The notes below the pieces were generated by a model that saw only the letters and a program-made list of their open reading frames with translations, was not told the origin of the DNA and made no database searches. Shown here piece after piece: positions 55,719 to 64,000 of a stretch of 64,000 bases of DNA. The translations under genes and the position numbers were made by a program. Each line of letters opens with the position of its first letter. The stretch's first letter is position 1. Source of the stretch: an uncultured Paracoccaceae bacterium (GTDB lineage Bacteria > Pseudomonadota > Alphaproteobacteria > Rhodobacterales > Rhodobacteraceae); contig CANNFA010000001.1 in the NCBI GenBank assembly GCA_947503765.1, positions 558,001 through 622,000 of the forward strand, written 5' to 3'.

Positions 55719-56669
55719 ATGCGCACCGACATCCTGACCATCACCCTGAACCCGACGGTGGACATCGCCGCGACGGCGCCGCGCGTCTATCCCGAGCACA
55801 AGCTGCGCTGCTCGGATCCGCATTTCGACCCCGGCGGCGGCGGGATCAACGTGGCGCGGGCGGTTCGGCAACTGGGCGGCCAGGCGACGGCGCTGATCGC
55901 GATCGGCGGCGGCGCGGGGGCGCAGCTGCTGCAATTGCTGGCGCTCGAAGGGGTGCCCACCGTGGCCTTCCAGGGGCCGGGCGAAAGCCGGATGAGCTTT
56001 TCGGTCACCGACCAGCAGAGCAACGAGCAGTACCGCTTCGTCATGCCCGGCCCGATCTGGACCGAGGCGGATGTGGAGCGCGGGCTGAACTCCATCGACC
56101 AGGCGACCGGCGACGGCACGCTGGTGGTCCTCTCGGGCAGCCAGCCGCCGGGGGTGGCCAAGGAATTCCCGTCGATCCTGGCCGATCACATCTCGGGGCG
56201 CGGCGCCCGGCTGATCGTCGACACGTCCGGCCCCGCGCTCGCCAACCTTCTGCGGCAGCCGCACGAGGCGATCCACGTGCTGCGCATGGACGGCGCCGAG
56301 GCCGAGGATCTTGCCGGCCGCCCCCTGCCGGAACGCGCCGACACGGCCGCTTTTGCCAAGGAACTGGTGGACCGGGGCGTGGCCGCGAACGTCATCGTCG
56401 CGCGGGGCGCGGACGGGTCGGTTCTTTCGTCGAACGAAGGCTCGTGGCATTCGGTCGGCGCGAAGGTCGAAGTGGTCAGCAAGGTCGGCGCGGGCGACAG
56501 TTTCGTCGGCGGCTTCACGCTCGCGCTCGCTCGCGGAGAACCGTTGCAGGACTGTCTGAGATTCGGCGTCGCCGCCGCCTCGGCCGCCTGCACGACCGAG
56601 GGCACCCGCCTGTGCGAGTTGAAGACCGTGGAACGCCTGCTGCCCGAATGCCTGCTGGAGCGGATCTGA
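55719..56669 (+). CDS. pfkB: 6-phosphofructokinase II (PfkB)
   Basis: A 316-residue ribokinase-family sugar kinase close in wording to the E. coli PfkB type: ILTITLNPTVDIAATAPRVYPEHKLRC, PGGGGINVARAVRQLGG, EQYRFVMPGP, VVLSGSQPPGV, VDTSGPAL, and the anion hole with catalytic Asp in VGAGDSFVGGF. An odd point: the usual KPN-x-x-E stretch (NxxE, Mg-phosphate binding) reads RMDGAEAE here, with Asp in place of Asn. Start at the ATG after AAGGGAG; an ATG seven codons earlier is also in frame. Phosphorylates fructose-6-phosphate in glycolysis. Confidence 0.85.
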   Translation: MRTDILTITLNPTVDIAATAPRVYPEHKLRCSDPHFDPGGGGINVARAVRQLGGQATALIAIGGGAGAQLLQLLALEGVPTVAFQGPGESRMSFSVTDQQSNEQYRFVMPGPIWTEADVERGLNSIDQATGDGTLVVLSGSQPPGVAKEFPSILADHISGRGARLIVDTSGPALANLLRQPHEAIHVLRMDGAEAEDLAGRPLPERADTAAFAKELVDRGVAANVIVARGADGSVLSSNEGSWHSVGAKVEVVSKVGAGDSFVGGFTLALARGEPLQDCLRFGVAAASAACTTEGTRLCELKTVERLLPECLLERI

Positions 56670-56717
56670 CGCTCCGGCAGGCGGGGCAGCGATCGGCGCG
56701 GGGCACCGGCCTGCCTG

Positions 56718-57326
56718 TCAGACCGTCGCCGGCTCCTTTGCGGCGACCCGCGCCGTCATCGCGGTCAGGCGGCGTGCCTGATGTTCAAGCGCCTTGCGGC
56801 CGTTTTCGTCCAGCTGCCCGGCGATGACGGAGAAACCGTAGGGATTGCCGGTCTCGAACAGGACCGGATCGGTATAGCCGGGCGTCACGATCACGGTGCC
56901 CCAATGCATCGCGCTGGTATACAGGGCCAGAAGCGTCGCCTCGTGCCCGCCATGCCGCGTCGAGGCGCTGGTGGCGGCGGTGAACGTCTTGTCCGCCAGC
57001 TTGCCCGCCTGCCAGAGCGGGCCGAGCGTGTCGATGAAGGCACGCACCTGGCTGGGGACGGAGCCGTAGCGGGTGGGCGCAATGAAGAAATAGCCCTCGG
57101 CCCAGGTCATGTCGTCATGGCTGACCTCAGGAATGTCCTGCATCCTGGCCAATTGCGACTTCCACGCCTCCTGTCCGTCGACCACCGCTTTCGGCGCGGT
57201 TTCCGCGATGCGGCGCAGCCGAACGTCGGCCCCCGACGATTGCGCGGCCTCTGCGGCGATCCGCGCCAGTTCGTGGTTGGTGCCGTAGGTGGAATAGAAA
57301 ACGATGGCGAGTCTGGGTTTGGTCAT
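56718..57326 (-). CDS. wrbA: WrbA, NAD(P)H:quinone oxidoreductase
   Basis: A 202-residue flavodoxin-like protein. It has LAIVFYSTYGTNHELARIAAEAA (FMN phosphate loop), FIAPTRYGSVPSQVRAFIDTLGPLWQAGKLADK, ASTRHGGHEATLLALY and HWGTVIVTPGY, which are the WrbA family blocks. Reduces quinones by two electrons, limiting semiquinone formation. An AGGAGA site precedes the start. Stands alone on the minus strand, convergent with pfkB. Confidence 0.92.
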   Translation of the reverse strand: MTKPRLAIVFYSTYGTNHELARIAAEAAQSSGADVRLRRIAETAPKAVVDGQEAWKSQLARMQDIPEVSHDDMTWAEGYFFIAPTRYGSVPSQVRAFIDTLGPLWQAGKLADKTFTAATSASTRHGGHEATLLALYTSAMHWGTVIVTPGYTDPVLFETGNPYGFSVIAGQLDENGRKALEHQARRLTAMTARVAAKEPATV

Positions 57327-57461
57327 GGATGTCTCCTGTTTCGGCAGGCGACATAGCAGGCGGATACGCAGCGTCGACAATGCGGCGCGGCAAATGCCGT
57401 GCTATCGGTGCGCACACGGACACAAACGCGTGATCGCTTCCCGCGGTTGCCGATCCCGCGG

Positions 57462-58394
57462 TCAGGCCGCGTCCTCGCGCCCGGCCCCGACGCGGGCGCG
57501 GTGCGGGCCGTAGAGGCATGCCAACCCGAGGATCACGCCCGACACGGCGGCGATCATGCCGGCCGCGCTGACCGCGTTCGTGCTGCCGAACCACAGCGGG
57601 CCATAGCCGGCAAAGACGTATCCCAGCACCGCCGACAGGACGGCAAAGGCCACCGACCACCAGATCTGCCGCTCCAGCCGGTTGGTCATCAGCCGCGCGG
57701 CCGCCGGCGGGCAGATGAACATGGCGATCACGATGATCGAGCCGACCGCGTCGAAGGCGGCAACGGCGGCCACGGCGGCGGTGATGACCAGCCCGAACCC
57801 AAGCGCCGCCGCCGGAATGCCCAGCGCCTGCGCAGAGCCTTCGTCGAAGGTGGCGATCTTGAGCCAGCGCCAGAACACCACCGTCAGGACCGCGACCAGC
57901 GCGGCGGCGATGGCGATGCGGCCCAACTCGGGCGGCAGGGCGGCCAGCGCGGCGGGATCGAGCAGCGACTCCCAGCCGGTCGCCCGAAACCAGATCAGCG
58001 ATTCGAGGTTGCCCATCAGCGCATGTTCCACGTCGAGATGGACCGACGAGGTATCCGTCTGCTCCAGCAGCAGCACACCGCCCGCGAACAACGTGGTGAA
58101 CACCACGCCCATCGCCGCGCCCGGCTCTATCCGGCCCAGCCGCTTGACCGCCTCGATCAGGATCACGGCCACCACCGCCGCCCCCGCCGCGCCAAGCAGC
58201 ATCGGGATCGCGGCCACCGTGCCGGTCAGCAGGAAGGCCACGACGATGCCGGGCAGCACGACATGGCTGATCGCATCGCCGATCAGCGCCTGGCGGCGCA
58301 GGATCAGGAAATTGCCCGGCAGCGCGCAGGCAATGGCCGCCAGCGTGCCGATCAGGATCGGGGTCAGGGAAAACTGCACGAATTCGGCACCCAT
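57462..58394 (-). CDS. sitD: SitD-like Mn/Zn ABC permease
   Basis: A 310-residue permease of the ABC-3 family (TroD/SitD/ZnuB) with eight or nine hydrophobic segments. LRRQALIGDAISHVVLPGIVVAFLL near the start and AFDAVGSIIVIAMFICPPAAARLM toward the end are family signatures. Its ATG shares one base with the stop of the preceding permease gene (TGATG). Last gene of a four-gene minus-strand operon. Confidence 0.87.
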   Translation of the reverse strand: MGAEFVQFSLTPILIGTLAAIACALPGNFLILRRQALIGDAISHVVLPGIVVAFLLTGTVAAIPMLLGAAGAAVVAVILIEAVKRLGRIEPGAAMGVVFTTLFAGGVLLLEQTDTSSVHLDVEHALMGNLESLIWFRATGWESLLDPAALAALPPELGRIAIAAALVAVLTVVFWRWLKIATFDEGSAQALGIPAAALGFGLVITAAVAAVAAFDAVGSIIVIAMFICPPAAARLMTNRLERQIWWSVAFAVLSAVLGYVFAGYGPLWFGSTNAVSAAGMIAAVSGVILGLACLYGPHRARVGAGREDAA

Positions 58395-59611
58395 CAGGCG
58401 GTTCCTTCCACAAGGGCCGGCGGGCCGAGCCGGCGGTCGAAATCCGCGATCTCGTCGGCGGTGAACACCCGGTCGATCGGGGTCAGCCCGTCATAGCGGC
58501 CGGTCAGGCCGGCATCCTGGTGCACCTCGCGCGCGATGTCCCAGCGGCGCTCGTCGCGGGCCACCTTCGCCGCCTGGGCGCGGCCCGCCTCGGTGGGCAC
58601 GCCGTCGGGGCGGATCAGCCCCTCGCGCGCCAGCAGGCGCAGGGTATAGGGCTCGCGGATCGGCTCCTGCCGGGCCAGCGCCAGCAGCCCCTGCCGCCGG
58701 TGCACGCGGGCCTGGAACCGGCGGTGCCGCAGGATCGCCGCCGCCACGCCGCGCCCCGGCGCCAGCAGCAGCGACAGCACGAACAGGGCCGCCGCGCTCA
58801 GCACGATGATCGGCCCGGTCGGCATTGCCGGGGCCGAGGCCGACAGCGCCGCGCCGACATAGCCCGACACACCGCCAATCGCGCCCGCGATCCAGATCAC
58901 CCGGCCTGATCGCTCGGTCCAGAACCGTGCCGTCACCGGCGGGATGATCAGCATCGCCACGATCAGGATCAGCCCGACGAGTTTCAGGCCGATCACCGTG
59001 ACGGCCATCACCAGCCCCATCATCGCCAGGTCGATGCGGCGCACGTCAAAGCCCATCGCGGCGGCATATTCCGCGTCGAACGCCACCAAGGTCATCGGCC
59101 GGCGCAGCAGCCAGGTCGCAACCACCGCGAGTGTGCCGCCGACCGCGATCACCACCGCGTCCTGGAACAGCATCCCCGCGGTCGAACCCAGCAGAAAGCT
59201 CTCCAGCCCGGCCTGGCGCCCGGCGCTCATGGTCTGGATCACGGTCAGCAGCACGATGCCGAGGCCAAAGAACGTGCCCAGCACCGCGCCGATCGCGGCA
59301 TCCTCGGCCAGGCGGGTGCGCCGCGCGATCCATTCGATCAATAGCAGGCCCAGCGCGGCCGATGCGGCGGACCCGGCCAGCAGCCCGATCAGGCTGCGCC
59401 CGTCGCCGCCCAGCGCCACCATGAGGATGAAGGCGATGCCCACCCCCGGCAGCGTCGCATGGGCCACGGCGTCCGAGACCAGCGCGCGCTTGCGCAGGAA
59501 CAGGAACGTGCCGGCCGCCCCCGCGGCAAAGCCCAGAAGCCCCGCGCCCACCGCCACCAGCGCGGCATTGTACCCCGCGCGCAGCAGCAGGGCATCGAGC
59601 AGCGCGCTCAT
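58394..59611 (-). CDS. sitC: SitC-like Mn/Zn ABC permease with C-terminal DtxR-like tail
   Basis: A 405-residue protein. Residues 1-290 are an ABC-3 permease ([43 protein letters not shown]). The remaining 115 residues are hydrophilic: a winged-helix-like stretch with [41 protein letters not shown], then [21 protein letters not shown]. This resembles the DNA-binding and dimerisation parts of DtxR/MntR regulators. A cytoplasmic metal-sensing or structural role is inferred. Start overlaps the ATPase stop by ATGA. Confidence 0.83.
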   Translation of the reverse strand: MSALLDALLLRAGYNAALVAVGAGLLGFAAGAAGTFLFLRKRALVSDAVAHATLPGVGIAFILMVALGGDGRSLIGLLAGSAASAALGLLLIEWIARRTRLAEDAAIGAVLGTFFGLGIVLLTVIQTMSAGRQAGLESFLLGSTAGMLFQDAVVIAVGGTLAVVATWLLRRPMTLVAFDAEYAAAMGFDVRRIDLAMMGLVMAVTVIGLKLVGLILIVAMLIIPPVTARFWTERSGRVIWIAGAIGGVSGYVGAALSASAPAMPTGPIIVLSAAALFVLSLLLAPGRGVAAAILRHRRFQARVHRRQGLLALARQEPIREPYTLRLLAREGLIRPDGVPTEAGRAQAAKVARDERRWDIAREVHQDAGLTGRYDGLTPIDRVFTADEIADFDRRLGPPALVEGTA

Positions 59612-60420
59612 GACACGGCCTGCGCGAATTCGGCGATATGCGTCGCACCCAGCCGGCCGCCATAGGTTGCGTTCAGGTTTTCCGGCGTGAAGGCGGTGCT
59701 GACCGGCCCCTCGGCCATGCGGCGCACGTTGATCAGGAAGACATGGTCGAAATAGGCGCGCACCGTCGACAGGTCGTGATGCACCGCGACCACCGCCTTG
59801 CCACCGGCCTTGAGCCCTTTGAGCACGTCGATGATCGCCCGTTCGGTCGCCGCGTCGACGCCGGCGAACGGCTCGTCCAGCAGGTACAGATCGGCGTCCT
59901 GCGCCAGCGCGCGGGCAAGGAACACGCGCTGCTGCTGGCCGCCCGACAACTGGCCGATCTGGCGATCCGCGAAATCGGCCATGCCGACACGGTCCAGGCA
60001 ATCCTGCGCGCGGGCACGCATCCGGCCCGACAGGCGCCCGAGCAGGCCGACCTTGCGGTACAGGCCCATCTGCACCACGTCGAGCACCGTGGTCGGGAAA
60101 TCCCAGTCGACGCTGGCGCGCTGCGGGACATAGGCGATGCGGTCGCGGGCCCGGTCGATCGGCGTGCCGAAGACCGTCACGCTGCCCGACAGGCGCGGGA
60201 TGACGCCGAGCGATGCCTTGAGCAGCGTCGACTTGCCGGCGCCGTTCGGCCCGATGATCGCCGACATCGCGGTTGCCGGAAAGGTCGCATCGACCGAGAA
60301 GATCGCCGGTTTCTCGCCGTAGGATACCGTGAGCCCGCGCACCGCAAGCGGGCAATCGGGCGGCGGCGCGGCGTCGATCGCCTGGCCGCCGCTGGCCGCG
60401 ATGGTTGCGGGTGTGGTCAT
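59608..60420 (-). CDS. sitB: SitB-like Mn/Zn ABC ATPase
   Basis: A 270-residue ATPase: Walker [10 protein letters not shown] at 57-64, [26 protein letters not shown] (typical of metal-type Q-loops), signature [15 protein letters not shown], Walker [13 protein letters not shown] and switch VHHDLSTV. The ATG at 60420 lies about ten bases after AAGGGA; an ATG 15 bases earlier (MKGHAM) is less well placed. Works with the two permeases and the binding protein. Confidence 0.9.
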   Translation of the reverse strand: MTTPATIAASGGQAIDAAPPPDCPLAVRGLTVSYGEKPAIFSVDATFPATAMSAIIGPNGAGKSTLLKASLGVIPRLSGSVTVFGTPIDRARDRIAYVPQRASVDWDFPTTVLDVVQMGLYRKVGLLGRLSGRMRARAQDCLDRVGMADFADRQIGQLSGGQQQRVFLARALAQDADLYLLDEPFAGVDAATERAIIDVLKGLKAGGKAVVAVHHDLSTVRAYFDHVFLINVRRMAEGPVSTAFTPENLNATYGGRLGATHIAEFAQAVS

Positions 60421-60431
60421 TGCGTGTCCCT

Positions 60432-61388
60432 TCAATTCAGCAGATCCGACATGCCGCGTTCCGGCGCCTCGCCGCCCAGCGCGCGCGCGATCACCGTCGC
60501 GTTGTGGTCGATCATGCCCAGATACGTGCCCTCATAGGTGCCGTCCGCGCCCATCGCGTCGGAAAACAGCTCTCCGCCGATGACGACCTCGTGGCCGCGC
60601 GCGCCCGCGCCCTCGATCAGCGCGCGGATGTTGCGGTCGGACACCGAGCTTTCGACGAACACCGCGCGGATGTCGCGGTCGACCAGCAGATCGACCATCT
60701 GCGCGATGCGCTGCAATCCCGCCTCGCTTTCGGTGGAGATGCCCTGGATGCCCGTCACCTCGAACCCGTAGGCATTGCCGAAATAGTTGAAGGCGTCATG
60801 CGCGGTCAGCAGCACGCGGCTTTCGGCGGGAACGGAGGACAGCACCGTCGCGGTGTACTGCGCCAGCCCCTCCAACTCCGCAAGATGCCGCTCGGCATTG
60901 GTGCGGAACGCCGCCTCGCCCTCGGGGCGAACCGCGATCAGCGCATCGCGCACGTTCAGCACGACGCGGGCCCACAGGTTGGGGTTCATCCAGACATGGG
61001 GGTCGAACTTGTCCTTGTAATCCTCGTGCCCGATCAGCAGGTTGCGCGGCAGGCTTTCGGCCACGGCGACGACGTTGCCGCGCTCTTCGAGGCCGCGCAT
61101 GAAATCCTCCATCTGCGCCTCGAGATACAGCCCGTGCCACAGGACCAGATCGGCATTGGCCATCGCCACGATGTCGGACCGGGTCTGCCGGTAGGCATGC
61201 GGGTCGACCCCCGGCCCCATCAGCGCGCGCACCGTCACCGCCTCCCCGCCCACCTGCCGCGCGGCATCGGCGATCATCCCGGTGGTGGCCACGACATCGA
61301 GCCGGTCCTGCGCGGCGGCAGGACCGGAAGGCAGCAGCAGGACGAAAGCCGCGGCGGCGGCCAGGATGGATCTTCTGGCGTGGTTCAT
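60432..61388 (-). CDS. sitA: SitA/TroA-like periplasmic Mn/Zn-binding protein
   Basis: A 318-residue cluster A-I metal-binding protein with a signal peptide (cleavage after about residue 26). Ligand candidates in the TroA pattern are His64 (GVDPHAYR), His131 (FDPHVWMNP), His197 ([15 protein letters not shown]) and Asp277 ([10 protein letters not shown]). The long charged His-rich loop of ZnuA is missing, and the SDAMG and [11 protein letters not shown] blocks favour manganese/iron-type SitA, though TroA also takes zinc. First gene of the operon, 45 bases after a predicted transcription start. Confidence 0.87.
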   Translation of the reverse strand: MNHARRSILAAAAAFVLLLPSGPAAAQDRLDVVATTGMIADAARQVGGEAVTVRALMGPGVDPHAYRQTRSDIVAMANADLVLWHGLYLEAQMEDFMRGLEERGNVVAVAESLPRNLLIGHEDYKDKFDPHVWMNPNLWARVVLNVRDALIAVRPEGEAAFRTNAERHLAELEGLAQYTATVLSSVPAESRVLLTAHDAFNYFGNAYGFEVTGIQGISTESEAGLQRIAQMVDLLVDRDIRAVFVESSVSDRNIRALIEGAGARGHEVVIGGELFSDAMGADGTYEGTYLGMIDHNATVIARALGGEAPERGMSDLLN

Positions 61389-61439
61389 GATGTGCGTTTC
61401 CCGTTGGTGCTGCCCTGGAATGCAGGGCGTTCCGGCAAA

Positions 61440-61468
61440 CGTATAATGCGAAGCATTCGCATCGTCAA
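61440..61468 (-). promoter_or_regulatory. sit operon promoter with palindromic spacer
   Basis: On the minus strand, TTGACG (61468-61463) and TATACG (61445-61440) are exactly 17 bases apart. The whole 17-base spacer (61446-61462) is an inverted repeat ATGCGAA-TGC-TTCGCAT, a clear operator for a dimeric regulator. The predicted start lies near 61433. Confidence 0.7.
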
Positions 61469-61473
61469 TGCAC

Positions 61474-61490
61474 TTGAGAACCATTCTCAA
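61474..61490. promoter_or_regulatory. Fur/Mur-like box upstream of the sit promoter
   Basis: Perfect 7-3-7 inverted repeat TTGAGAA-CCA-TTCTCAA just upstream of the -35 box. It resembles half of the classical Fur box (GAGAAT/ATTCTC halves). In alphaproteobacteria a Fur-family protein (Mur) often controls sit genes in response to manganese. Also near the front of the divergent mgtE transcript. Confidence 0.55.
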
Positions 61491-61629
61491 TATAGCTTCC
61501 TGATCGTCCCGACCGTGAAGGATGCAACGATGGACGCAGCATGCTTGCATCCGGGCGGCAGAAAGCAGATCAGCCGCTTTGCGGGACTGGCCGACCCGAA
61601 CCGCACCGCCGTCCAGAGGATCGTTCGCC

Positions 61630-62973
61630 ATGAAGAAACACGACATGCCCCTGAACCGCACCCCGCCACCGCCCGGCGCCGACATGCAGCGCATCGCGGC
61701 ATTCGTGCAGGTGGCGCAGCCGGTGGACATTGCCGCATGGCTGGCCACCCTGCCCTGCCCCGAGGCGTGGCAGCACCTTGCGCGGCTGCCGCTTGCCCGG
61801 CGCGCAAGGGTCTTCGCCAACCTGCCGCTCGACGCGCAGGTCGACATGGCCCGCTGCGCTGTGCCTGCCGCGCTGGCCGAACTGGTCGTGCGGATGAATT
61901 CCGACGACCGCGCCGACCTGTTCAACCTGCTTGCGCCGGAAGAACAGCAGCGGCTGATGCACGATCTGCCGCGCGAGGACCGCGAGGATATCCGCCGTCT
62001 TGCCGCCCATCCCGAGGGCAGCGCCGGGGCGATCATGACCTCGGACTATGCCACGCTTGGCCCGGACATGACGGCGCAGCAGGCAATCGCCGAGCTGCGG
62101 CGCACCGCACCGGACCGGGAGACCATTTACCGCTCCTACGTGCTGGACGACGCGAAGCGCCTGATCGGGTCGATCCGGCTGCACGAGCTGATTCTGACCG
62201 ATGGCGACACGCCGATTGCCGATCTGATGGACCGCGCGCCGGTCTCGGTCACGCTGGACACCCCCCGCGAGGAAGTCGCGCGCGCCATCGAACGCTACGA
62301 CATCCTGGCGTTGCCGGTGCTGGACGCGGACGGGCGGCTGGCCGGGATCGTCACCCATGACGACGCCGCCGACGCCATGCGCGCCGAGACGACAGAGGAT
62401 TTCCACCGCATCTCGACGGTGCTGCCGTTCGAGCACAGCCTGCGCGAGGCGGGGATCGGCGTGCTTTATTCGAAACGCATCGTCTGGCTGGCGCTGCTGG
62501 TGTTCGGCAACCTGTTTTCCGGCGCCGGCATCGCCTTTTTCGAAGAGACGATCCTGGCCTATGTCTCGCTGGTGTTCTTCCTGCCGCTGCTGATCGACAG
62601 CAGCGGCAATGCCGGGTCGCAATCGGCCACGCTGATGGTGCGGGCGCTGGCAACGGGGGATGTGGCGCTGAAGGATTGGCGCGACCTGATCCTGCGAGAG
62701 CTGATCGTCGCCGCGCTGCTGGGCGGGACCATGGCGCTGGTGGTGTCGCCGGTCGGGATATTGCGCGGCGGGCCGGAGATCGCGATGGTGGTCGGGCTGA
62801 CGATGTTCCTTGTCGTCGTCGTCGGATCGCTGGTCGGCATGTCGCTGCCGTTCCTGCTCAGCCGGCTGCGGCTGGACCCGGCCACGGCAAGCGGGCCGCT
62901 GGTCACGACGATTTCCGATGCGGTGGGCGTGCTGGTCTATTTCTCGATCGCGACGATGGTGCTGACCCTGTGA
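61630..62973 (+). CDS. mgtE: MgtE magnesium channel/transporter
   Basis: A 447-residue protein of usual length. N-domain helices (residues 20-130, with LVVRMNSDDRADLFNLLAPEEQQRLM) are followed by two CBS domains (about 135-255, with GAIMTSDYATLGPDMTAQQAI and IADLMDRAPVSVTLDTPREEVARAIERYDILALPVLD). Then come five membrane helices including FFLPLLIDSSGNAGSQSATLMVRALATGDV, the conserved pore region. Cytoplasmic Mg2+ binding to the N/CBS part closes the pore in the family. The ATG at 61630 was preferred; an upstream in-frame extension of 36 codons looks unrelated. Divergent from the sit operon. Confidence 0.92.
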   Translation: MKKHDMPLNRTPPPPGADMQRIAAFVQVAQPVDIAAWLATLPCPEAWQHLARLPLARRARVFANLPLDAQVDMARCAVPAALAELVVRMNSDDRADLFNLLAPEEQQRLMHDLPREDREDIRRLAAHPEGSAGAIMTSDYATLGPDMTAQQAIAELRRTAPDRETIYRSYVLDDAKRLIGSIRLHELILTDGDTPIADLMDRAPVSVTLDTPREEVARAIERYDILALPVLDADGRLAGIVTHDDAADAMRAETTEDFHRISTVLPFEHSLREAGIGVLYSKRIVWLALLVFGNLFSGAGIAFFEETILAYVSLVFFLPLLIDSSGNAGSQSATLMVRALATGDVALKDWRDLILRELIVAALLGGTMALVVSPVGILRGGPEIAMVVGLTMFLVVVVGSLVGMSLPFLLSRLRLDPATASGPLVTTISDAVGVLVYFSIATMVLTL

Positions 62974-63840
62974 TCAAGTGCGGCACACCAGCACGTCGCA
63001 ACCCGCATCCCGCAAGAGCCGCCGCGCCACGCTGCCGATGAAGGCCCGGCGCAGCAGGCCCGGATTGCCCGGCCCGACCGCCATCACGTCGACATGCGCG
63101 CTTTGGCTGGCACGGACCAGCATGGCCGCCGGATCGCCGCCGAGAACCTCGGTCGTCGCGCCGTCGCCGGCGCGCGCCGCCAGCGCGTTCAGGTGGGTGC
63201 GCGCCGCGTCCTCCATCTCCTTGCGATGCGCATCCAGCTGGTCCGATCCGGTGCCGACGCGCAGCATCGCCTCTTCCAGCTGCGAGGTGATCTGCACCGC
63301 CTGCACCAGGTGCAGCGCGGCCGCCGGAAGCAGCGTGCGAACGAGCGCCAGCGCCGCTTCCGCATCGTCGTTGCCGCTGGTGGCAAGCACGGCGCGGGCA
63401 TAGGGCCGCTCGACCGCGCGCCTGACCACCAGGACCGGCACACCGCCGCCCGCCACCACCCGGTCGGTGGTGGAGCCGAGGATCCGCTCGGCCAGACGCA
63501 TGTTCTGGTGCGGTCCCATGACGATGAGGTCCGGCGCGGCGTCCTCGCAGGCCGCGATCAGGCGCAAAGCGGGCGATCCGGTCTCGATCCGCAATTCGGC
63601 CGCGTCCTGCGCGGCACCCAGGCCGGCCAGCGCCGCGCCGATCTTGTCGCGGGCGGCCAGGTCGGCCTGTCCGAGCAGCGTGTCGGGCCGGTCCAGATCC
63701 GCCGCCTTGCCGGGCAGTTCCACGACATGCAGCACACACAGCGCGGCCTCATGCGCCGCTGAAAGCTCGAGGGCGCGGGCCAGCACCGCCTCGTCCTGCG
63801 GAACCTGCCCCACCGCCGCGAGGATACGCTTGATACTCAT
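62974..63840 (-). CDS. Tandem universal stress protein (UspA family)
   Basis: A 288-residue protein of two Usp domains. Domain 1 (1-140): MSIKRILAAVGQVPQDEAVLARALELSAAHEAAL and DLIVMGPHQNMRLAERILGSTTDRVV. Domain 2 (about 146-288): YARAVLATSGNDDAEAALALV and VDVMAVGPGNPGLLRRAFIGSVARRLL. The G-2x-G-9x-G(S/T) ATP motif is complete in domain 2 (GPGNPG...GS) and imperfect in domain 1, where the second Gly is Asn. Its stop abuts the mgtE stop. Stress-related, role unknown; may work with the membrane protein upstream. Confidence 0.88.
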   Translation of the reverse strand: MSIKRILAAVGQVPQDEAVLARALELSAAHEAALCVLHVVELPGKAADLDRPDTLLGQADLAARDKIGAALAGLGAAQDAAELRIETGSPALRLIAACEDAAPDLIVMGPHQNMRLAERILGSTTDRVVAGGGVPVLVVRRAVERPYARAVLATSGNDDAEAALALVRTLLPAAALHLVQAVQITSQLEEAMLRVGTGSDQLDAHRKEMEDAARTHLNALAARAGDGATTEVLGGDPAAMLVRASQSAHVDVMAVGPGNPGLLRRAFIGSVARRLLRDAGCDVLVCRT

Positions 63841-63909
63841 CGCCCAGTCTCCCGATCGGCGGTACGCTTGCGGGCCTGCGCGGCGCGCGGCCGGCCCGCC
63901 GCATGCCTA

Positions 63910-64000
63910 TCAGGTTTCGGGCGTCCCTGCATAGCGCGCAAGCACCGCCGAGGCGGCGCCATAGGCCGCGACGGCCGGCACCATCGCCAGCGCCATCCCC
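63910..64000 (-). CDS. C-terminal end of a membrane protein (cut by window edge)
   Basis: The last 29 residues only: a hydrophobic, alanine-rich segment (MALAMVPAVAAYGAASAVLARYAG) ending TPET. This looks like a final membrane helix. The gene continues beyond the right edge. Too short to name; it precedes the Usp gene on the same strand by about 70 bases. Confidence 0.55.
   Translation of the reverse strand, partial: GMALAMVPAVAAYGAASAVLARYAGTPET

Noticed and set aside
61531-61629. A short coding region or metal riboswitch upstream of mgtE
   Set aside because: The open frame here has no recognisable protein, and I could not fold a convincing yybP-ykoY or M-box structure by eye.

Overview
The window is a GC-rich (roughly two thirds G+C) chromosomal segment of an alphaproteobacterium, most likely of the Rhodobacterales/Rhodobacteraceae. 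This rests on codon use, the histidine-utilisation gene set with HutF/HutG, the exopolysaccharide genes and two hairpin-plus-tail intergenic repeats of a type I associate with that group. Genes are densely packed, often with ATGA or TGATG overlaps. I see no transposase, phage gene, CRISPR array or rRNA. One tRNA-Gly (anticodon TCC) is present.

Layout. 0-4 kb, minus strand: start of an M20-family deacylase, an acyl-CoA synthetase and a homodimeric ABC exporter. 4.1-11.6 kb: a complete histidine-degradation locus, with hutF-hutC on the minus strand and hutI-hutH-hutG-hutU on the plus strand. The divergent promoter carries a palindrome between its -35 and -10 boxes that suits the HutC repressor. 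11.7-12.7 kb: a C-terminal remnant of ubiD followed by an intact ubiX. 12.8 kb: tRNA-Gly. 13.0-17.1 kb: an AttEFGH-like set of ATPase, FtsX-type permease and secreted lipocalin-like protein. 17.3-22.8 kb: an oligopeptide ABC importer (oppA, B, C and a fused D/F ATPase), with a hairpin and a long inverted repeat after oppA. 22.8-25.3 kb, minus strand: the three activities of the end-joining ligase LigD encoded by three overlapping genes.

25.7-55.1 kb is a large surface-polysaccharide locus. It has an ExoY-type initiating sugar transferase, a CpsD-like ATPase with an abnormal Walker A, a Wzz-like co-polymerase, a flippase, seven further glycosyltransferases, an O-antigen polymerase/ligase-like protein, an SGNH hydrolase-like protein, a secreted glycosidase-like protein and a serine-acetyltransferase-like enzyme. 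Embedded in it is the most unusual part of the window (36.75-49.5 kb): a one-module polyketide synthase (KS-AT-KR-DH-ACP-TE), a glycosyltransferase, an NRPS with an N-terminal formyltransferase-like domain and a luciferase-like monooxygenase inserted inside its adenylation domain, and a phosphopantetheinyl transferase, all in one tightly coupled operon. The domain order suggests that the NRPS loads, formylates and oxidises an amino acid, the PKS extends it by one unit and the thioesterase releases it. Whether the product decorates the polysaccharide or is a separate metabolite cannot be told from sequence.

55.2-64 kb: a minimal-zincin protein, 6-phosphofructokinase II, WrbA, a manganese/zinc ABC importer (sitABCD order) with a well-formed promoter holding two inverted repeats, an MgtE magnesium channel, a tandem universal stress protein and the tail of a membrane protein. 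Start codons were chosen by family alignment, ribosome-binding site and overlap with the upstream gene. Functions are inferred from recognisable motifs only; no database search was run.
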